Below, piece by piece: positions 16,813 to 29,468 of a stretch of DNA of 64,000 bases. This DNA comes from Dimorphilus gyrociliatus. Its lineage: Eukaryota > Annelida > Polychaeta > Dinophilidae. The DNA is taken from NCBI GenBank assembly GCA_904063045.1, contig CAJFCJ010000019.1, forward strand, positions 3,723,409 to 3,787,408. Direction: 5' to 3'. How positions within the stretch are numbered: the first letter of the stretch is position 1; every line of letters begins with the position of its first letter. The notes below the pieces were generated by a model. It ran no database searches and was not told where the DNA came from. It worked only from the letters and a program-made list of their open reading frames with translations. The position numbers and the translations under genes are program-made.

Positions 16813-19463
16813 TTACAAATAGTAAAGTTTGTCAGCCAAATTAGATGATGGCTCGGCATGCATACTTTGACCAACCAAATAAGCGAGTCGATGAGCGTAT
16901 TGCACAGGAGCGGGAACTCGAATAGTTCCTTGCCAGTTGTAATAGAGATGACAGAGTTTATACGTTAGCCGATGAATATGATCAGGCTTAAGGTGCGAAG
17001 TGTCATAAATGACATTATAATGAGTTGGAGTTACAGTTCCCTGATTCACACTCTGAGAGACAACGAAAAAGTCATACCACTCTTGTTTTGTTACGGTTTG
17101 ATCGATAACTGTTCCTGGAGCTGGATTTCTCATAGTTCCAGAGTCGAGGAAGAATCTAGCATTGATTCTCTTTTTCACAACAATATAAGTAATCTTCGGA
17201 ACGTATGTTTCGTCAATACGTTTTGCAGCTTCAAGAAGTTGCGGAACTTCTTGTTCAAAGACAGTTTTTAGCTGTCCATCACCAACGCCATCACGGTAAA
17301 TCATGATTCTATCGGGGAGGTTCTGGTCTTTAGGATCCCTCGGTACACGGCTATAGTGTCTAAGTGCGGACACAAAGCACTGGGTGATACCGCTCAACAG
17401 TTCTTGGTGGTTGGATTGAAAGAGTACTTTAGAAAAGTACTTAGTAAATAGTTTATCGTACGAGGCGACAAATGCCCCAATGGATCGACCCTTTTTAGAA
17501 GAGTCATGGTACGAATCAATCCCAACCACCATCATGTTGCGAACTGGGATATCACAAGACCAGACACTCCCCCCTAGCTTGCAATTGATTTGGATGGCGA
17601 TTTTGGTGGCAACAGACATTAGTTTGTCGGGTTTGCTTATGGTCTTGGTCATGACGACTTGGCTTGGTATCCCTGCTTCTAAATAACAAAATTTTTTGAT
17701 CGAGTCATATCGTTCCTTACGATTGTTCGTTGCAATAACATTGACTAACTGAGTTGTGTTAGTAACATGTCGACGCAAATGTTCCATGTAGGTTGCAGTT
17801 GAATCGTTGGTCAGTTGAATTACGGTTGGTGTTCCAAAGTTCATACCAATCTGCTTAGCTACATGCTTCAATTTATCCACATAGCTGCGAGCATAGCTAG
17901 TGTCTCTGGCTGTGCAAATTAACAACCAATTTTGAATCTGCACAGGTTGCATTATCTTTTTATCTTGCATATCCCTGGCCCAGTCAGCAGTTCTGGGGTT
18001 TACCGTAAATTCTTGGTGCAAATTTACTTTAATCTTTTCCGACAGAAGCTCTCTTCCAGTCAGTTTTATGAGATCTTTTTCAATATTTAAGTTCCAGCTC
18101 TTTAATTCTTCTTGAACGCTTGGAGTGGTATGAATTTTCTTGATTAAATTTCTTAACTTGTCAACTCTTTGGTCAGGTGATTGTCTTGTGTGAATTGCTA
18201 AATCTTTCATAACACGAAAATCAGTTCGCATCTGATCAGATAATCCAGTTAGTGTGCAAAGTTCGGGAAGGAGACGTATTGGTTCAGTTAATCCTCGTCG
18301 TATGTCTTTTCGTTTCGGATTAGAAACTAAAAGGGGTTGTTTCATATCAGTTATTTCTAAATTATATTGAGTCTGGAAATATTCTTTAAATGATATCTTC
18401 TTTCCCCTACATTCGAAGGTATGAGAAGGATTTTCCTTCCATTCAATATCGTCTATTCTATAAGTTTTATTATTATAACGTGTTAAAACGATTTGACCAA
18501 TAATTTCTCGAGCCGCTATATCGTAGAAGTTTTTTGGGTTTTTTTCGTACAAGTCGTATAAAATATCCAACACCGTATCAATTCTCATCATCTTATGGGA
18601 TACCTCAGCGCATAGTAGAACATCTCTTTCATAAGGCATTATACTAGTTATATAACCTGGCCATAACTCCATTTTGTGCTGGTTCACCATAATGGGGTCA
18701 TTTGGTTGATAAAAGTGACGACCAACTTCTTTCATGTTCATAGCCGATAGCATTTTACGTTGAATTAGGTTCATCAATTGCAGAGCTGTTGGATGATTTG
18801 GAGGAATTTCTTTACGAAGGGTTACTTTCATGGTTACTTCTTCATCCCGTTTCGTTTTTGATCTCAAAATAGTTGGATTTTGAGGTAATTTTTTTGTCAT
18901 AAAAAGGATAGCACCATCGAAAGCTGAAGTTTTACCAATGATATCTTGATGTTGAAATAGCAAGGCCTTTCTAAGTTTCTTTGAGTCCATTTCAGGTTTG
19001 AATTCCACCGAGTATTGACATACCCAATTTGATGGAAAAGTGAATCTAAAAAAATTGGCCCGAAGGTTTACAGTTCTTCCAGATATCCCTTTTATTGAAA
19101 ACAAGGGTTAATTGAATTTCACTTAAAAATATGTTTATATTTACCGGTTTTATCAGCACCCGGTTTCCTAAATATGGCAACCTCATAAGGATCGGCTCTT
19201 CTTGGATCCTCAGATATGTTCGTCTTCCGCATTCGCTCTTCAATCTCAATAGTTCGAACAGGAAGTCCCGCTCCTCCTCGAACAGTTGCTCGTCCCATTG
19301 AGGCTGCTTCCTGAAATTAAATTAATTCGTGAAACAAGAAAAAAGAATGAAATGGCATTCCACATACCCCACTTGTGCTCTCTTGGCTTGGATGAGGAAC
19401 GGCATCTCTATCTGCTTGTCCACGTGCTCGTCCACGAGCGCGTCCACGTGCACGGCCAGTCAT
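16813..19463 (-). CDS. piwi: Piwi-clade Argonaute (Piwi-like protein 1 type)
   Basis: Three exons (19463-19368, 19310-19145, 19088-16813) give 845 residues, the usual Piwi length. Seen: an N-terminal MTGRARGRARGRARG tract of RG motifs, the type that is symmetrically dimethylated and bound by Tudor proteins; PAZ region (about 260-380); MID; and a PIWI domain with slicer residues in VVGIDSYHD, IYRDGVGDGQL and QYAHRL (His820), followed by the conserved C-terminus ending YYL. The catalytic D-D-H set looks complete, so slicing activity is expected. Known: Piwi proteins bind piRNAs, silence transposons in the germ line and act in stem cells of many lophotrochozoans. Exon 1 carries almost only the RG tail. 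The ATG at 19463 gives exactly the family-type N-terminus. Confidence 0.97.
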
Positions 19464-20601
19464 TGGCTGCAAAAAGTGACCTAGTTAATGACTGATGAAA
19501 ATGGTTTTAAAAAAAAACAACTAGATTTTGGTATTGTGCAAATGTTCAGTATTTAACAATAATGACGATAATGTTAAATATTAGCTGTCTAGCTACAAGC
19601 ATACACTGTTAACTTGCGTAATGGCATGTCAGCCATCTTGTTAGTGTTGTAAATTAAAAACTGAAATATCTCTAGATATCACATTAACTTTACGCTATAT
19701 TTCATGTTGAAGGAAAAAGTTGAGGATACAGAAAGTAAAGAAGCTGGTTAGGCCAATATGCTTCTAGATAGTAACTCTCCAACCTCATAGTTAGTTGCTA
19801 TAAGCATTAAATTAATTAAAAGAAAGGTGCAATTATGTAATTGCAGTTAGAAATATAGCAGGTGTCAAGTACTGCTACCCCTAAGCCTTACCTCTAAGTC
19901 AGTAACAACTGTAGAATGTAAGTAGAATTGAAGTTGATTTTTGCTTAGATGTTCTTCAGTTGGACGAACAGTTCAAAGTGACTAAGCATGGAGAAAGTGT
20001 GAAAGCCATGAAAAGACATTTGCTTTAGGGCACTAATCACACTCAAGATAATATCCTAATTGGTAGATAACCAATCAGCTTTGACAATTTGACTTTTTAA
20101 GCCATGCTGATTGGTTTATAGAAACAGTACAATTTTGAACATTTCACCCCTTTTAAGCATTGTCTTTGGGTGAATACGCCATTTCTATAATTTGACCTTT
20201 TTGACCTCTAATGAGCGTTCAATGTCATAAACAAACTTCATTTAAGTCTTTTTTCAAAAAAACAAACTAGTGTAAATGATGCTAAGTTTCATACTCTTTC
20301 CAATAATAACTTTTTTATTGAAAAATATCTTATAATATAAGGATAACTAGTCCAAAAATATAGCGGAAAATTCCAAGGGATAGTTGTCCATTTTAAAACT
20401 TATAGGAATTTCAACAGGAACAAAACTAGAAGTTTACGATTGATGGACGGTCCTCCCTTGAATCGTCTCTCGTTTTTGTAGATAATCTGCGCCTAACATC
20501 GAATTTTGAATTTGACTTTATCTTCCATTTGTTGTTGTCCATAAAATAGGTGTTCTGTGTTTGTTAGTTGAAATATCAATTTTTATGATTAGCCTACGAA
20601 T
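19464..20601. other. Piwi upstream region / guanylyl cyclase 3' flank
   Basis: A 1.1-kb interval, less repetitive than other spacers here. It holds a cluster of CCAAT boxes (separate entry). No open frame with domain support is seen. Confidence 0.5.
20059..20116. promoter_or_regulatory. Cluster of three CCAAT boxes with inverted repeats
   Basis: ATTGG at 20059-20063, CCAAT at 20071-20075 and ATTGG at 20110-20114 fall within 58 bp. ATTGGT (20059-20064) and ACCAAT (20070-20075) form an inverted repeat. The 11-mer AACCAATCAGC (20069-20079) recurs in inverse at 20106-20116. NF-Y-type binding and a role in Piwi transcription, about 600 bp downstream on the minus strand, are inference. Confidence 0.4.
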
Positions 20602-23600
20602 TCAACAATTTACAATAACTCCGGTTGCGCTACTTTGTAATCCGTCTCCTCTTTGAAATTTCAAATCTTCCCTGTCTTTCGTCAAAGCATAAAACGCCTC
20701 CGATACATGTATCATCATTGATTTACCAAGGGCTTCTAGTTCGCAAACCGTCGATACGGTATCTCCCACTAAAGTGTACTTCGGAGACTTGCCTCCTTTC
20801 TGACCTAAAACACCCGCAGTAACTGTTCCTGAATGTAATCCGATTCGAATTGCAACCTGTTCTTTGAGACCTTCAATCTGAAATATACAGTATATATAAA
20901 GAGTATATATAGGGTTTTAGTTTTGTAGCTATTATTATTAAATACTAGATTTTCTATACCTCAAACGTTTTAGTCCAATCCCTTATTTTAATCGACATAT
21001 CTGCAATGAGATGTGCGTGACGCTGATTTTTTATCGGTAATCCACTCGCAACCATATAAGCGTCTCCGACAGTTTCCATTTTGAAGGCTCTAAACTCAGT
21101 AGTTATTTTATCAAATCCGCTATATAGATCGTTCAGCATAGCCACCTGATACCAGGGGATTTAGTTAAAAGCTAATTAAGTTATTATTTAATTATCCCTA
21201 ACTTACAACAGTGTTTGGGGTATTTCTGGAGCATAATTTAGTGAATTGAACAATATCGGAATAGTAGAGGCTAACTGCTTGATATTCAACTGGAGTGATA
21301 TGGATCCCTTTCTATATGATTTAATAATCTCAATTTGTATAAAAACTAATTAATTACTTTATTCTTCTACCAATAAAGCTTCTGCTGTTGAATGAGGTAA
21401 GAGCGATTTTAACAACTTATCTGCCTTATCTTTAGCATCTTTAGCCTCTTCAGTCCTCTTCCCTGTCAACTCTTCCAAATTATCAGCATACCTACTCAGA
21501 TACAGGAAAGAGTTCGTCATAAAATAGAAATTGATTCTTATAATGCAGCTGACTTATCGAGTTTGCTTGTAATTATGTCCATAATATTCAGCTTTCTTCC
21601 GCAGTTAATGGAATTTATCCTTTTGACAACCACTCTGGCCTCTGGCCTGTCTGCTGGCTCTTCACTCCAGCATTTGGACATGACACGCATAACAACCTGT
21701 GATTTAAATTGGTTTATTAGTGTTATTTTCTATTGAAATGTCTTCTGGCAGACATCCAAACGATTTTCGGGGATGGGAAGTGTTTCATTCTTCTTATCGT
21801 CGATACTATCTGACATAGGTTTGAGCTCACCGTCCATTTTCCTAAAAATTGGTCTGTACGGATTAGGGCCCCCTAGTTTTACTGCTTCAACCGTATTTAT
21901 AATGTCCTCAGATTGTAGGGGCGATGGTAGGAAAAACGGTTCGGCTCGAAATAGAATGCATTGCATAAGTATAGCTAAAGCGTAGACGTCAGCGTCTTGC
22001 GTTCCGTAACGAAAGTTTGCCCTTTCGTCAGTTGTCATTCGTAAAATCTCAGGGGCAACCCATAAATCCGCAGGCCTAAAGTGTTAATTTTTTTCGACTT
22101 CGCCTTTAAGAATATAATAAATTTTAACTTACTCAACCTCCTCTACTTCATTCAAAGGAGGGGTAGAATCTTCCTGCATCCTATCTCTTTTGTTTTTGGC
22201 AAAGAGTTTTTGTTTCCGTTTAGCATCAAAGAAACTATATAAGCCATATAAAGTAATCTTAACAACCCAACGGTCATCGACAACGCACGAATCGTAGTTT
22301 AAAGAACCGTGTTTACCCAATGCTGAGGAGTGAATATAGTTTAGGCCATTTGACAGATCCATTACAAAAGATAAGCGGAAAGCAAGGTCGAGTTTCGTTT
22401 CTTTAGCGTGTAAGACTCGTCTCAGAGTTCCTTTTGGAGAGTGTAAATATAAAGCATATATTCCCGGATAGGTTACAGTAACACCTAAAAACGGACAGAT
22501 ATTGTCGTCTTTCATAAGTTTCATATGTTCTAGCTCATCGCGATCTTTGTCAGTTAATTCAATATCAATGTTACGAAAGGAGACAACATCTACAATTTCA
22601 CCCCTAAAAATGGCCGTCTACAATGTTGAAACTTGATAAGTAATTGCAAAAAAATTTCAAATATTATTCTCTTTACCCCGAAGCTGCTATCTGTTTTAGG
22701 TAGTCTTCTATCCAATATATCATTAGGATCTACTTTCCAAGTAGACCTTTTTAATCTTTCTCTTTTTAAGCGATTCTGATTCAACATATATGCAAAGAGG
22801 CATAAAATCAGAAAAACGGATGTGGATATGATAAAAACTTTGTTTTGTTAAAAGGGAATAAAAAAGATTTATTCAAAAGGAAAATGGAAAAAATTGAGAA
22901 GGTAAATATACCAGTTGTTCTAGTCAATTCCAGTTTATTTTTCTCACCATCGATCCTAATCGATTTTGAAACTGGAATAAAATTATCTGGTCCAAGTATA
23001 CAATTGTTATTAGCCCAATACAAGCCCAAGTCCTCCACTTGAATCTCGTCCCTACAAACGATAATAACACTACATCGATTATAAACAACCAAGTGCCCTA
23101 ATCTCTATTGATAAGATTATTTTAAGAGCGTAAGCAAGTATCTCTCAAACAGAAAAGAAGAATAATAAAAGGAAAAGTAAAAGAAAAAAAAAACGAACGT
23201 CTCGGTGAATAAGAGTCTCATGCCTATTTTACCGGCCACCTCTGTTGGATTGAAGGACCATACAACATAATCATAAACGACGTTACCGTTCCCATTTATC
23301 CTTATTGATTTATTTAGCGGCGGGCTGTAAAAGGAGGTATTTGCGATGCGGTTTAGAAAATTCCCATTTAGTTTATTTTTTTCCGATCTATTCATAATCT
23401 GGCACATAATTCGTGCAGCATTGTAAGAATACACATTTTCGGCTGGTAAGGGAATTTTCTTTTGCCTAACATTTTCAAATTTGTAAATGGACAAATGTTG
23501 AAAGGTTAAAATAGACATTTTTAGAATAAACCATAAATAATAATTAACAATTAACATTTATCTATTACCTAATCCCTTCGAGGATCTTCCCATCTATAGT

Positions 23601-24926
23601 AGTATTTTGCCAATTGCTCAAATTGTATAATTTACTCACGTACTTTCTCAATATAGTGGATTCGAAATCTGAATAAGTCGTAAAATTCTCAATACCTATC
23701 ATTTTCAGAGAACTATAATGTCGGCGGATTTCGGGCTTATTCGCTCCGTCGATTGGCCAAGGACGGAGAAAGTTTATTGATGGTTTCAAGTTGAACGCTA
23801 TCTGATTTTTGTCAGGCAATTGTTTATATTAAATTTAATATACTGAATATAACTTACTAATAAATAGTCTGGTGCTGAGATACCCAATTTTAGGGCAACT
23901 TGCATTAAAAACCTTAAGAGTTTGTTTGATGTACAAAATATCAAAAGACGAATATGAGATAGAGCTACTTTTAATTTATGAGATATCTCAGTTTCGTAAT
24001 ATTCGCTAGATGTAGACATATATTGAGGGAACTAAATAGAGGAAGAGGAAGTAGATTATATATAACAATAGATAGATGCAATTTGTTAATAAACTGCCTT
24101 ACTAAGCTATATTTCGTTCTAATTTACTTATTTTATACAAATAATGGGTAACATTTCAACTCGCCTCAATTTCAACTAAATTAATACTGCGCTTTCCCAA
24201 TAGGAAGTTGATTTCATCACTTCGAATATCGCATCTATTTCTCTCGCGAATAAATGCTGCCGTTTCAGCCCAATTACAAAGCTAATAATTGAATAAATCC
24301 TAGATTGTTCTTCAATGCATATTATTTGCTTATATGAATAAAGAAAAAAATTGGCAAACCTTTAGAAATTCTACCAATATACGACTTAATTGAAAACTTG
24401 AAGGAAATCCTTTAATCAAAGACCTGAACGTATTCTTGTCATCCGAAACATAATCACTCAAGCCCAAAGCCATAAGAAGACTATTCGTTGGATTTCCGAT
24501 TGAATATAATAAAGCAGCTTGACTAGATTGTCTACAAATAGGTCCAAAAAAGAGCTTTAAATGCTTTTTTTCAATAAACACCCTCGTATTGTATTCGTTC
24601 CCAATACAATTCGACTTTATGAAGAGTAGGCGAATATTTATTCTCTTTTTGCTAGAACACACAAGAGAATGAGAAACATCTTTATTGTAAAAAAAAAGGC
24701 GCTTTGTATGTATAGAAGATGGGCAAAAAAACCTAATAATTTCTTCTTCGTAACACTTGTCAATTCCGTATAAAAACCCATATCCTATCCTCTCCCAAGC
24801 TCCTTTATTACTTATTTTTCGCATATTTTTGACATCATCAGGTAACGTTATACCAATATTTATATTTGCAGTTGTCAAAATCCGATAGACTTTAATAAAA
24901 ATCACGACTATTGTTGAGAAACGCAT
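20602..24926 (-). CDS. Receptor-type (natriuretic-peptide-receptor-like) guanylyl cyclase, probable pseudo-cyclase
   Basis: Fourteen exons: 24926-24360, 24281-24177, 24031-23858, 23801-23569, 23465-23233, 23097-22912, 22837-22677, 22617-22133, 22075-21754, 21696-21554, 21491-21371, 21311-21207, 21145-20960, 20877-20602. They give 1098 residues, normal for the family. Seen: signal-like N-terminus; ligand-binding ectodomain; membrane span about 500-518 (VFIISTSVFLILCLFAYML) followed by basic residues; kinase-homology domain about 554-820 with no VAIK lysine and no HRD; coiled-coil linker (LEELTGKRTEEAKD..LLPHS); cyclase domain about 911-1090. Metal-binding Asp929 and Asp973 and purine-site Glu969 are kept. 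The guanine-site Cys is Thr1042, the transition-state Asn is Ser1049, and the Arg is Glu1053. cGMP synthesis by a homodimer is therefore unlikely. The boundary of exon 2 (24177 versus 24168) is uncertain. Confidence 0.9.
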
Positions 24927-25315
24927 CAATTGTGATTTTTCTATCTGTTTCACTCAGCTCTGTAATTATTTATATGGTGAAAATTTTTCTTTTTCTCTTT
25001 TCTTTAGTATAAGAGCAAACAATGATACAGAACCTTTTTTCTTTATAGCGTCTCTTTTTTTATTATAGTTTTTCTTGTCCTTTCTTGTAGGACTGGAAGT
25101 TGTAGTTGACCTGATTATTCAGCCAAGAAATAGCAAATTATATTAATGTATGGAAATTTATCTTTATTCAAGGACAAATTTTTTTTTTCTTTTAAATTAT
25201 TCATATTTTTTTTATTTACAAGTTGTTCTATTTGAATATTTTATGGACCTTTACTTATGTTGGGGTTAACCTTTTCTTTTATTATTTGAATCAATAAAAA
25301 ATACGTTTGGAGATG

Positions 25316-25337
25316 GAGAGAGAGAGAGAGAGAGAGA
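25316..25337. repeat. (GA)n microsatellite
   Basis: About 11 uninterrupted AG units, followed by an imperfect GA-rich tail. Confidence 0.8.
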
Positions 25338-25707
25338 AATACAGACGGAGACACAGAAAGAAAGAGGGAGTAACTTGAAAATTGCGTTACGAAATATGTG
25401 TCAGCTTTGTTTTCTTATTTTTATTAATGACGTTCCGTGTTTTCCTTACATAAAGGCTTAATAAAAAAGAGGTCGTTAATTATCAGTATAGAAAAGATAA
25501 GATAGTTTCGAACGCTGCAGTTTCATTTTCTCTCCTAATTAGAATATTTTTCCTGATTTATAATAAATATATCATAAATTTTTATAAAGAAGAACTAATA
25601 TCCGATTCTTTTTTTAAATAACCAATCAACATCAATAATTAGTGTTGGACGGAAATTCGATATTTGATTGAATTTTTTGTCTGGTGTTGCCTAATTTATT
25701 AAAGATA

Positions 25708-25709
25708 GG

Positions 25710-25741
<32 letters not shown>

Positions 25742-25755
25742 TAGAGATAGAGAGC
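25708..25755. repeat. (GA)n microsatellite
   Basis: GA dinucleotide run, slightly interrupted by AAAG and ATAG units. Confidence 0.8.
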
Positions 25756-26051
25756 GAAAGAAACATTATTAAAAATACGATAGCTTTTTTAAATTAAGAC
25801 TTTTATTGCCGAAGTTTATTTATTTAGAACCTAATTTAAATATAGATATGATTTTTATTTGTTCATTAGTTTCCAATAAATAAAGAGCCAAAAATTATAT
25901 TTTCATTTAGAGTAAAAAATAAAAAATAGGGAGAAACGACTGAAAATGAAAGCTTCGAATGCTTAGTCGCCTGAATACTCTATAAAGCAGTCTGAAAAGC
26001 GTGAGCAATTTATCTATGGATAAGTCTTATTCGTTAATAGCTTATTTTTTT

Positions 26052-27734
26052 TTAGCTTTCACTAGTCCTTGATGAATCGCATAATCTTAATATGAAGTCA
26101 GTTTCATTTTCGTAAACACTATTAAATTTAGATTCAAAATCGTCTGCTTCATCTTTGGATTTCGTTAGAGTTTTCAATAGATTTCTTAATTCATTTTCAC
26201 ATTGAGATTCGGTTAGAGTTGCAGAATTCTTCGATAACGGTTTTTCGATTTCGTTTTGTAACTCAGGTTCAGGTTCGGGTTTTTTTTCGGATTCGTTTTC
26301 ATCAATACTTAAAAGCTCTTTCATCATATCGTCATACGTATACTCATCTCCAGCTTCGTCCTCTAATTCTAAGCTTTCGTCTTTCTTATCCTCTATTTCC
26401 TGAGAAACTTCATCGGCTGACTTTTTCAATTCGCTCAAATTTAATTTATCATCTGCTCTGCTCTCTTCTTCAACTCGACGTTCCAATTCTAAAAAGTCAT
26501 CCAAATCTGGCGAAAGACATCCAGAAGCGGTAGTAGTCGATTCATTTTTGCAGTCTTGAAATAATTTAAGCACATTTTCGTAAAAGGCATCATTGTTTAT
26601 CCAGCTATGGCTGCAGGCTTGTAAAAGGGTCAACCTCTTAGAAGCACGAGGATTGAGAAGTCTAGTAATCAGATTATGAGCACCAGAGTAAAATTCAGGT
26701 TCGGAAAATTGCCCCAAAGTAATATTTTTTTTAATCTCGTCGAATTTATCACCCGAAAAAGGCATGTTCCCATAAACGAAAGTATACAATATTACCCCCA
26801 AACTCCACATGTCAACCTATTCGAATAGAAGAGAATAGTATAATTCCTATTTGCGTTTATACGATTTTAAGTTGTATTCACTATTCACCTCAGGTCCTTC
26901 GTATGGAATACCATTAACTATTTCTGGAGAAGAATACAATGCACTTCCGCAGAAGGTTGTTAATTTTTCTTCGCCAAAACTATTAGCTAGGCCAAAATCG
27001 CAAATCTGAGTAGATATTTACATATAAGATTTCACTCGAGAGGAAAAAAATCTGATATTTTTTTAAACACTTACTTTTAATTGATGATTTTCATCTAAAA
27101 GTAAATTCTCAAGCTTTAAATCCCTGTGTACAATGCCCTCCTGTAAGCGGTAATTTTACACTTTTTCGAAATATTGACCAAATACTTACGGAATGTAAGT
27201 AGGCTAGCGAAGAGAGGAGCTGTTTGAAGAAATAACGAGCGTCGTCCTCTTCTAAACGACCTTTCTCTTCTATTAAATCGTAGATCTCACCTCTAGCAGC
27301 CAACTCGAGTATAATAACAATATGATTGTCAGATTCAAACACTGAAAAGAGAATTTCCATAACGAATTATTGAACAAAACCAAAAGAGAATTACTACCTT
27401 CAATCACTTGTAATATGTTTTCGTGTTTTAGCGCTGACATAATCTCAATTTCCCTATAGATTCTTAGTAAATCTCGTTTGCCTCCCGTTTTCTCTATATA
27501 ATTTTTATCAATAATTTTCATGGCACACTGTTTTTAAAAAGAAAAAAAGATTTTCTTATAACTTTTTAAAGAAAAACTATAAAAAATAACAGAGATCAAA
27601 TTTATTTTATCTCTTACTTTTTCACCCGAGACTTTATTTACGGCTTTATAAACTGTTCCTGTTGATCCGATTCCCAACTTTTTTCCTACTTCGTATTGAC
27701 TCAGTAATGACTTACGTTCAACAGCCTCAGCCAT
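26052..27734 (-). CDS. NUAK-like AMPK-related Ser/Thr protein kinase
   Basis: Six exons (27734-27618, 27527-27398, 27341-27190, 27140-27075, 27005-26889, 26816-26052) give 448 residues. Seen: glycine loop [12 protein letters not shown] lysine (K43); HRDLKLEN (about 138); DFG (158-160); activation loop with Thr172 in [14 protein letters not shown], the LKB1-site position of AMPK-related kinases; and [18 protein letters not shown], closest to NUAK1/2. The kinase domain ends near residue 285. The tail of about 160 residues is strongly acidic (many Glu/Asp/Ser) and looks helical. Known NUAK tails are longer, with PP1-binding GILK motifs that I do not see here. All catalytic residues are present, so an active kinase is expected. 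Family assignment within AMPK-related kinases is moderately sure. Confidence 0.85.
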
Positions 27735-28451
27735 ATTTTTTAACGGTTCAAATTATTGTAATAACTTAATGATTGTCAAATACTTTGTAGGAGTGGAATT
27801 CCTAAATATATCCCTATTAGATGAGATGTATATGTTGTCGACTTCAAGTGTTTACACTTTGAAAATGATATGAACAACAATTAAATCGAAAACGGAAACG
27901 GAAATTCCTGTTCAAACGTTCACTACCGGTAAGAAACCGGTGCCAAAAATTGAGCCATACATTTGAAATGCTAGGGGATTAAAGACGGTATAAGTTGTCT
28001 GACTTTAACATCAAAAATCGATAAGAAAATCAAATAAAATCGATAAAATTTTGCGATTATTATTCAGATAGCGTGATACAGTAACCAGCGAAAAAATGCT
28101 TACAAAAATTTAGGTTCTAATGAGGGGTTAATTAAAGGCGACATGGAATTTTTTCCATATATAAATAATTACTAGTTGTATTCGTGCTAAGTGTGAAAGG
28201 ACCGAAAGAGAAATTGCCTCCAGAGACTAAAAACCGCATATGCAGCCCAGGAAGAGTAGCAGAGCGAATAGAATCCAATATTAGATAAAGTCGTATTACA
28301 AAAAGAATAAGAAACAATGCGCCGGCTCATTCACAATAATACACAAGAAATTGATCTGGTAGGCTTTATTGGCTTTGTCTTCTGGAATTACGTTTGGACG
28401 GGCGGAGGTCATGAGAGCAGGATACAGTGTTCGTATAATAGGCCTAAATCG
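27735..28451. other. Divergent intergenic region between kinase and GRDP-like gene
   Basis: About 720 bp separates the kinase ATG (minus) from the putative promoter of the plus-strand gene. ACCGGT-containing inverted sequence occurs near 27925-27942. No coding frame is supported. Confidence 0.4.
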
Positions 28452-28488
28452 TGACGTCATTGGTGGATTCCCCTCCAGTATATAAAAA
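28452..28488 (+). promoter_or_regulatory. Core promoter: CRE, inverted CCAAT and TATA box
   Basis: TGACGTCA (palindromic CRE) at 28452-28459, ATTGG at 28459-28463 and TATATAAAAA at 28479-28488 are followed by a GC-richer block to about 28547. The order and spacing are those of a strong TATA promoter with a start near 28510. It points toward the gene at 29469. Confidence 0.6.
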
Positions 28489-28547
28489 TGGCGTTGTAGG
28501 TGCCTCGCGCGTTCAAAACTCTACGTCGCTCGTCACGGATCGATCAG

Positions 28548-29467
28548 GTAATAAATCGGTTTATTAATCGAACTTTTGCGACAGTAAATGGTAATTTCCT
28601 TCGGTATTTGCTTCCATATATTTACAAGCCCGGTGGCTTTGATATACGTGTTGCGTGCGGGAAAAAATAGTTTAATTGAATCATCAGTACAGGTCGTTTC
28701 ATTCTTTAACGGGTGTGTACAATAATAGATTTATTCCGGTTACTCTATAATACTATATTGAATCGGTTTGTAAATTTTTTTTATCTTACGTAATTTAGTT
28801 AACAAGTTGACTGGTGTTGAGTAAGATCCGCCACTTTTTAAAGGGAAAAAAGTGATGCGTTGCAGATGTAAATAAAAAAAACTATTTAAACCTTTAAGAG
28901 GCGCCTATGAAATAGAAGCCAGGTACATGGGAAGTTTTTGTTTGTAACACTAAGAATGCTTTAGACGCCTTTCGGCTATGATGTATTAGCCAGGAGAAAA
29001 TGTCGCATGGTTTGATTAATTAAAGGCATAGAAACGTCAGTTGCGTCTCTAAAGCTTAATATTTCTTGTTAGTAGCGTAACAGTTTGTCGATACGGACTA
29101 TGGATATTTAGTAATTATATCGAGGCGTATCTAATTGCTGCCTGACTCGTTTCTAATGGCGAAAGGACCTGATAAAATGTGTTTTTGGTTTAAAACTAAT
29201 CATTAGGGGCGTCGAAATTTTAAACGAGGTTTCGATATGAAGGTCTTCTATTTCTCTAGTACATTCTCTTATTAAGATTTTTGTCACACCAAACCGTATA
29301 AGAGAATAAAATTGTGTGTAACAGCTGCATCGTTAAAAAAAAATGAGAAAAAAAAAACTAAAACGCATATGCAACAAACAGTGATACGGATGAAAAGAGT
29401 ACAGTCTAATCGGTCAACATCTCTCTAATGCAGCGCAACGAGTGTGTTAATTTCGTTAATGTTTCAG
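28548..29467 (+). other. Putative 5' UTR intron of the GRDP-like gene
   Basis: GATCAG|gtaata at 28547/28548 and tttcag ending at 29467, one base before the ATG, would define a 920-nt intron between a short non-coding first exon and the single coding exon. This is inferred from splice consensus and the upstream promoter. Confidence 0.45.
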
Positions 29468-29468
29468 T

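Larger units (their letters stand above)
24927..26051. other. Intergenic spacer with GA microsatellites
   Basis: AT-rich spacer between the guanylyl cyclase start and the kinase stop, both on the minus strand. It contains (GA)n at 25316-25337 and 25708-25755. No gene is seen. Confidence 0.5.
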
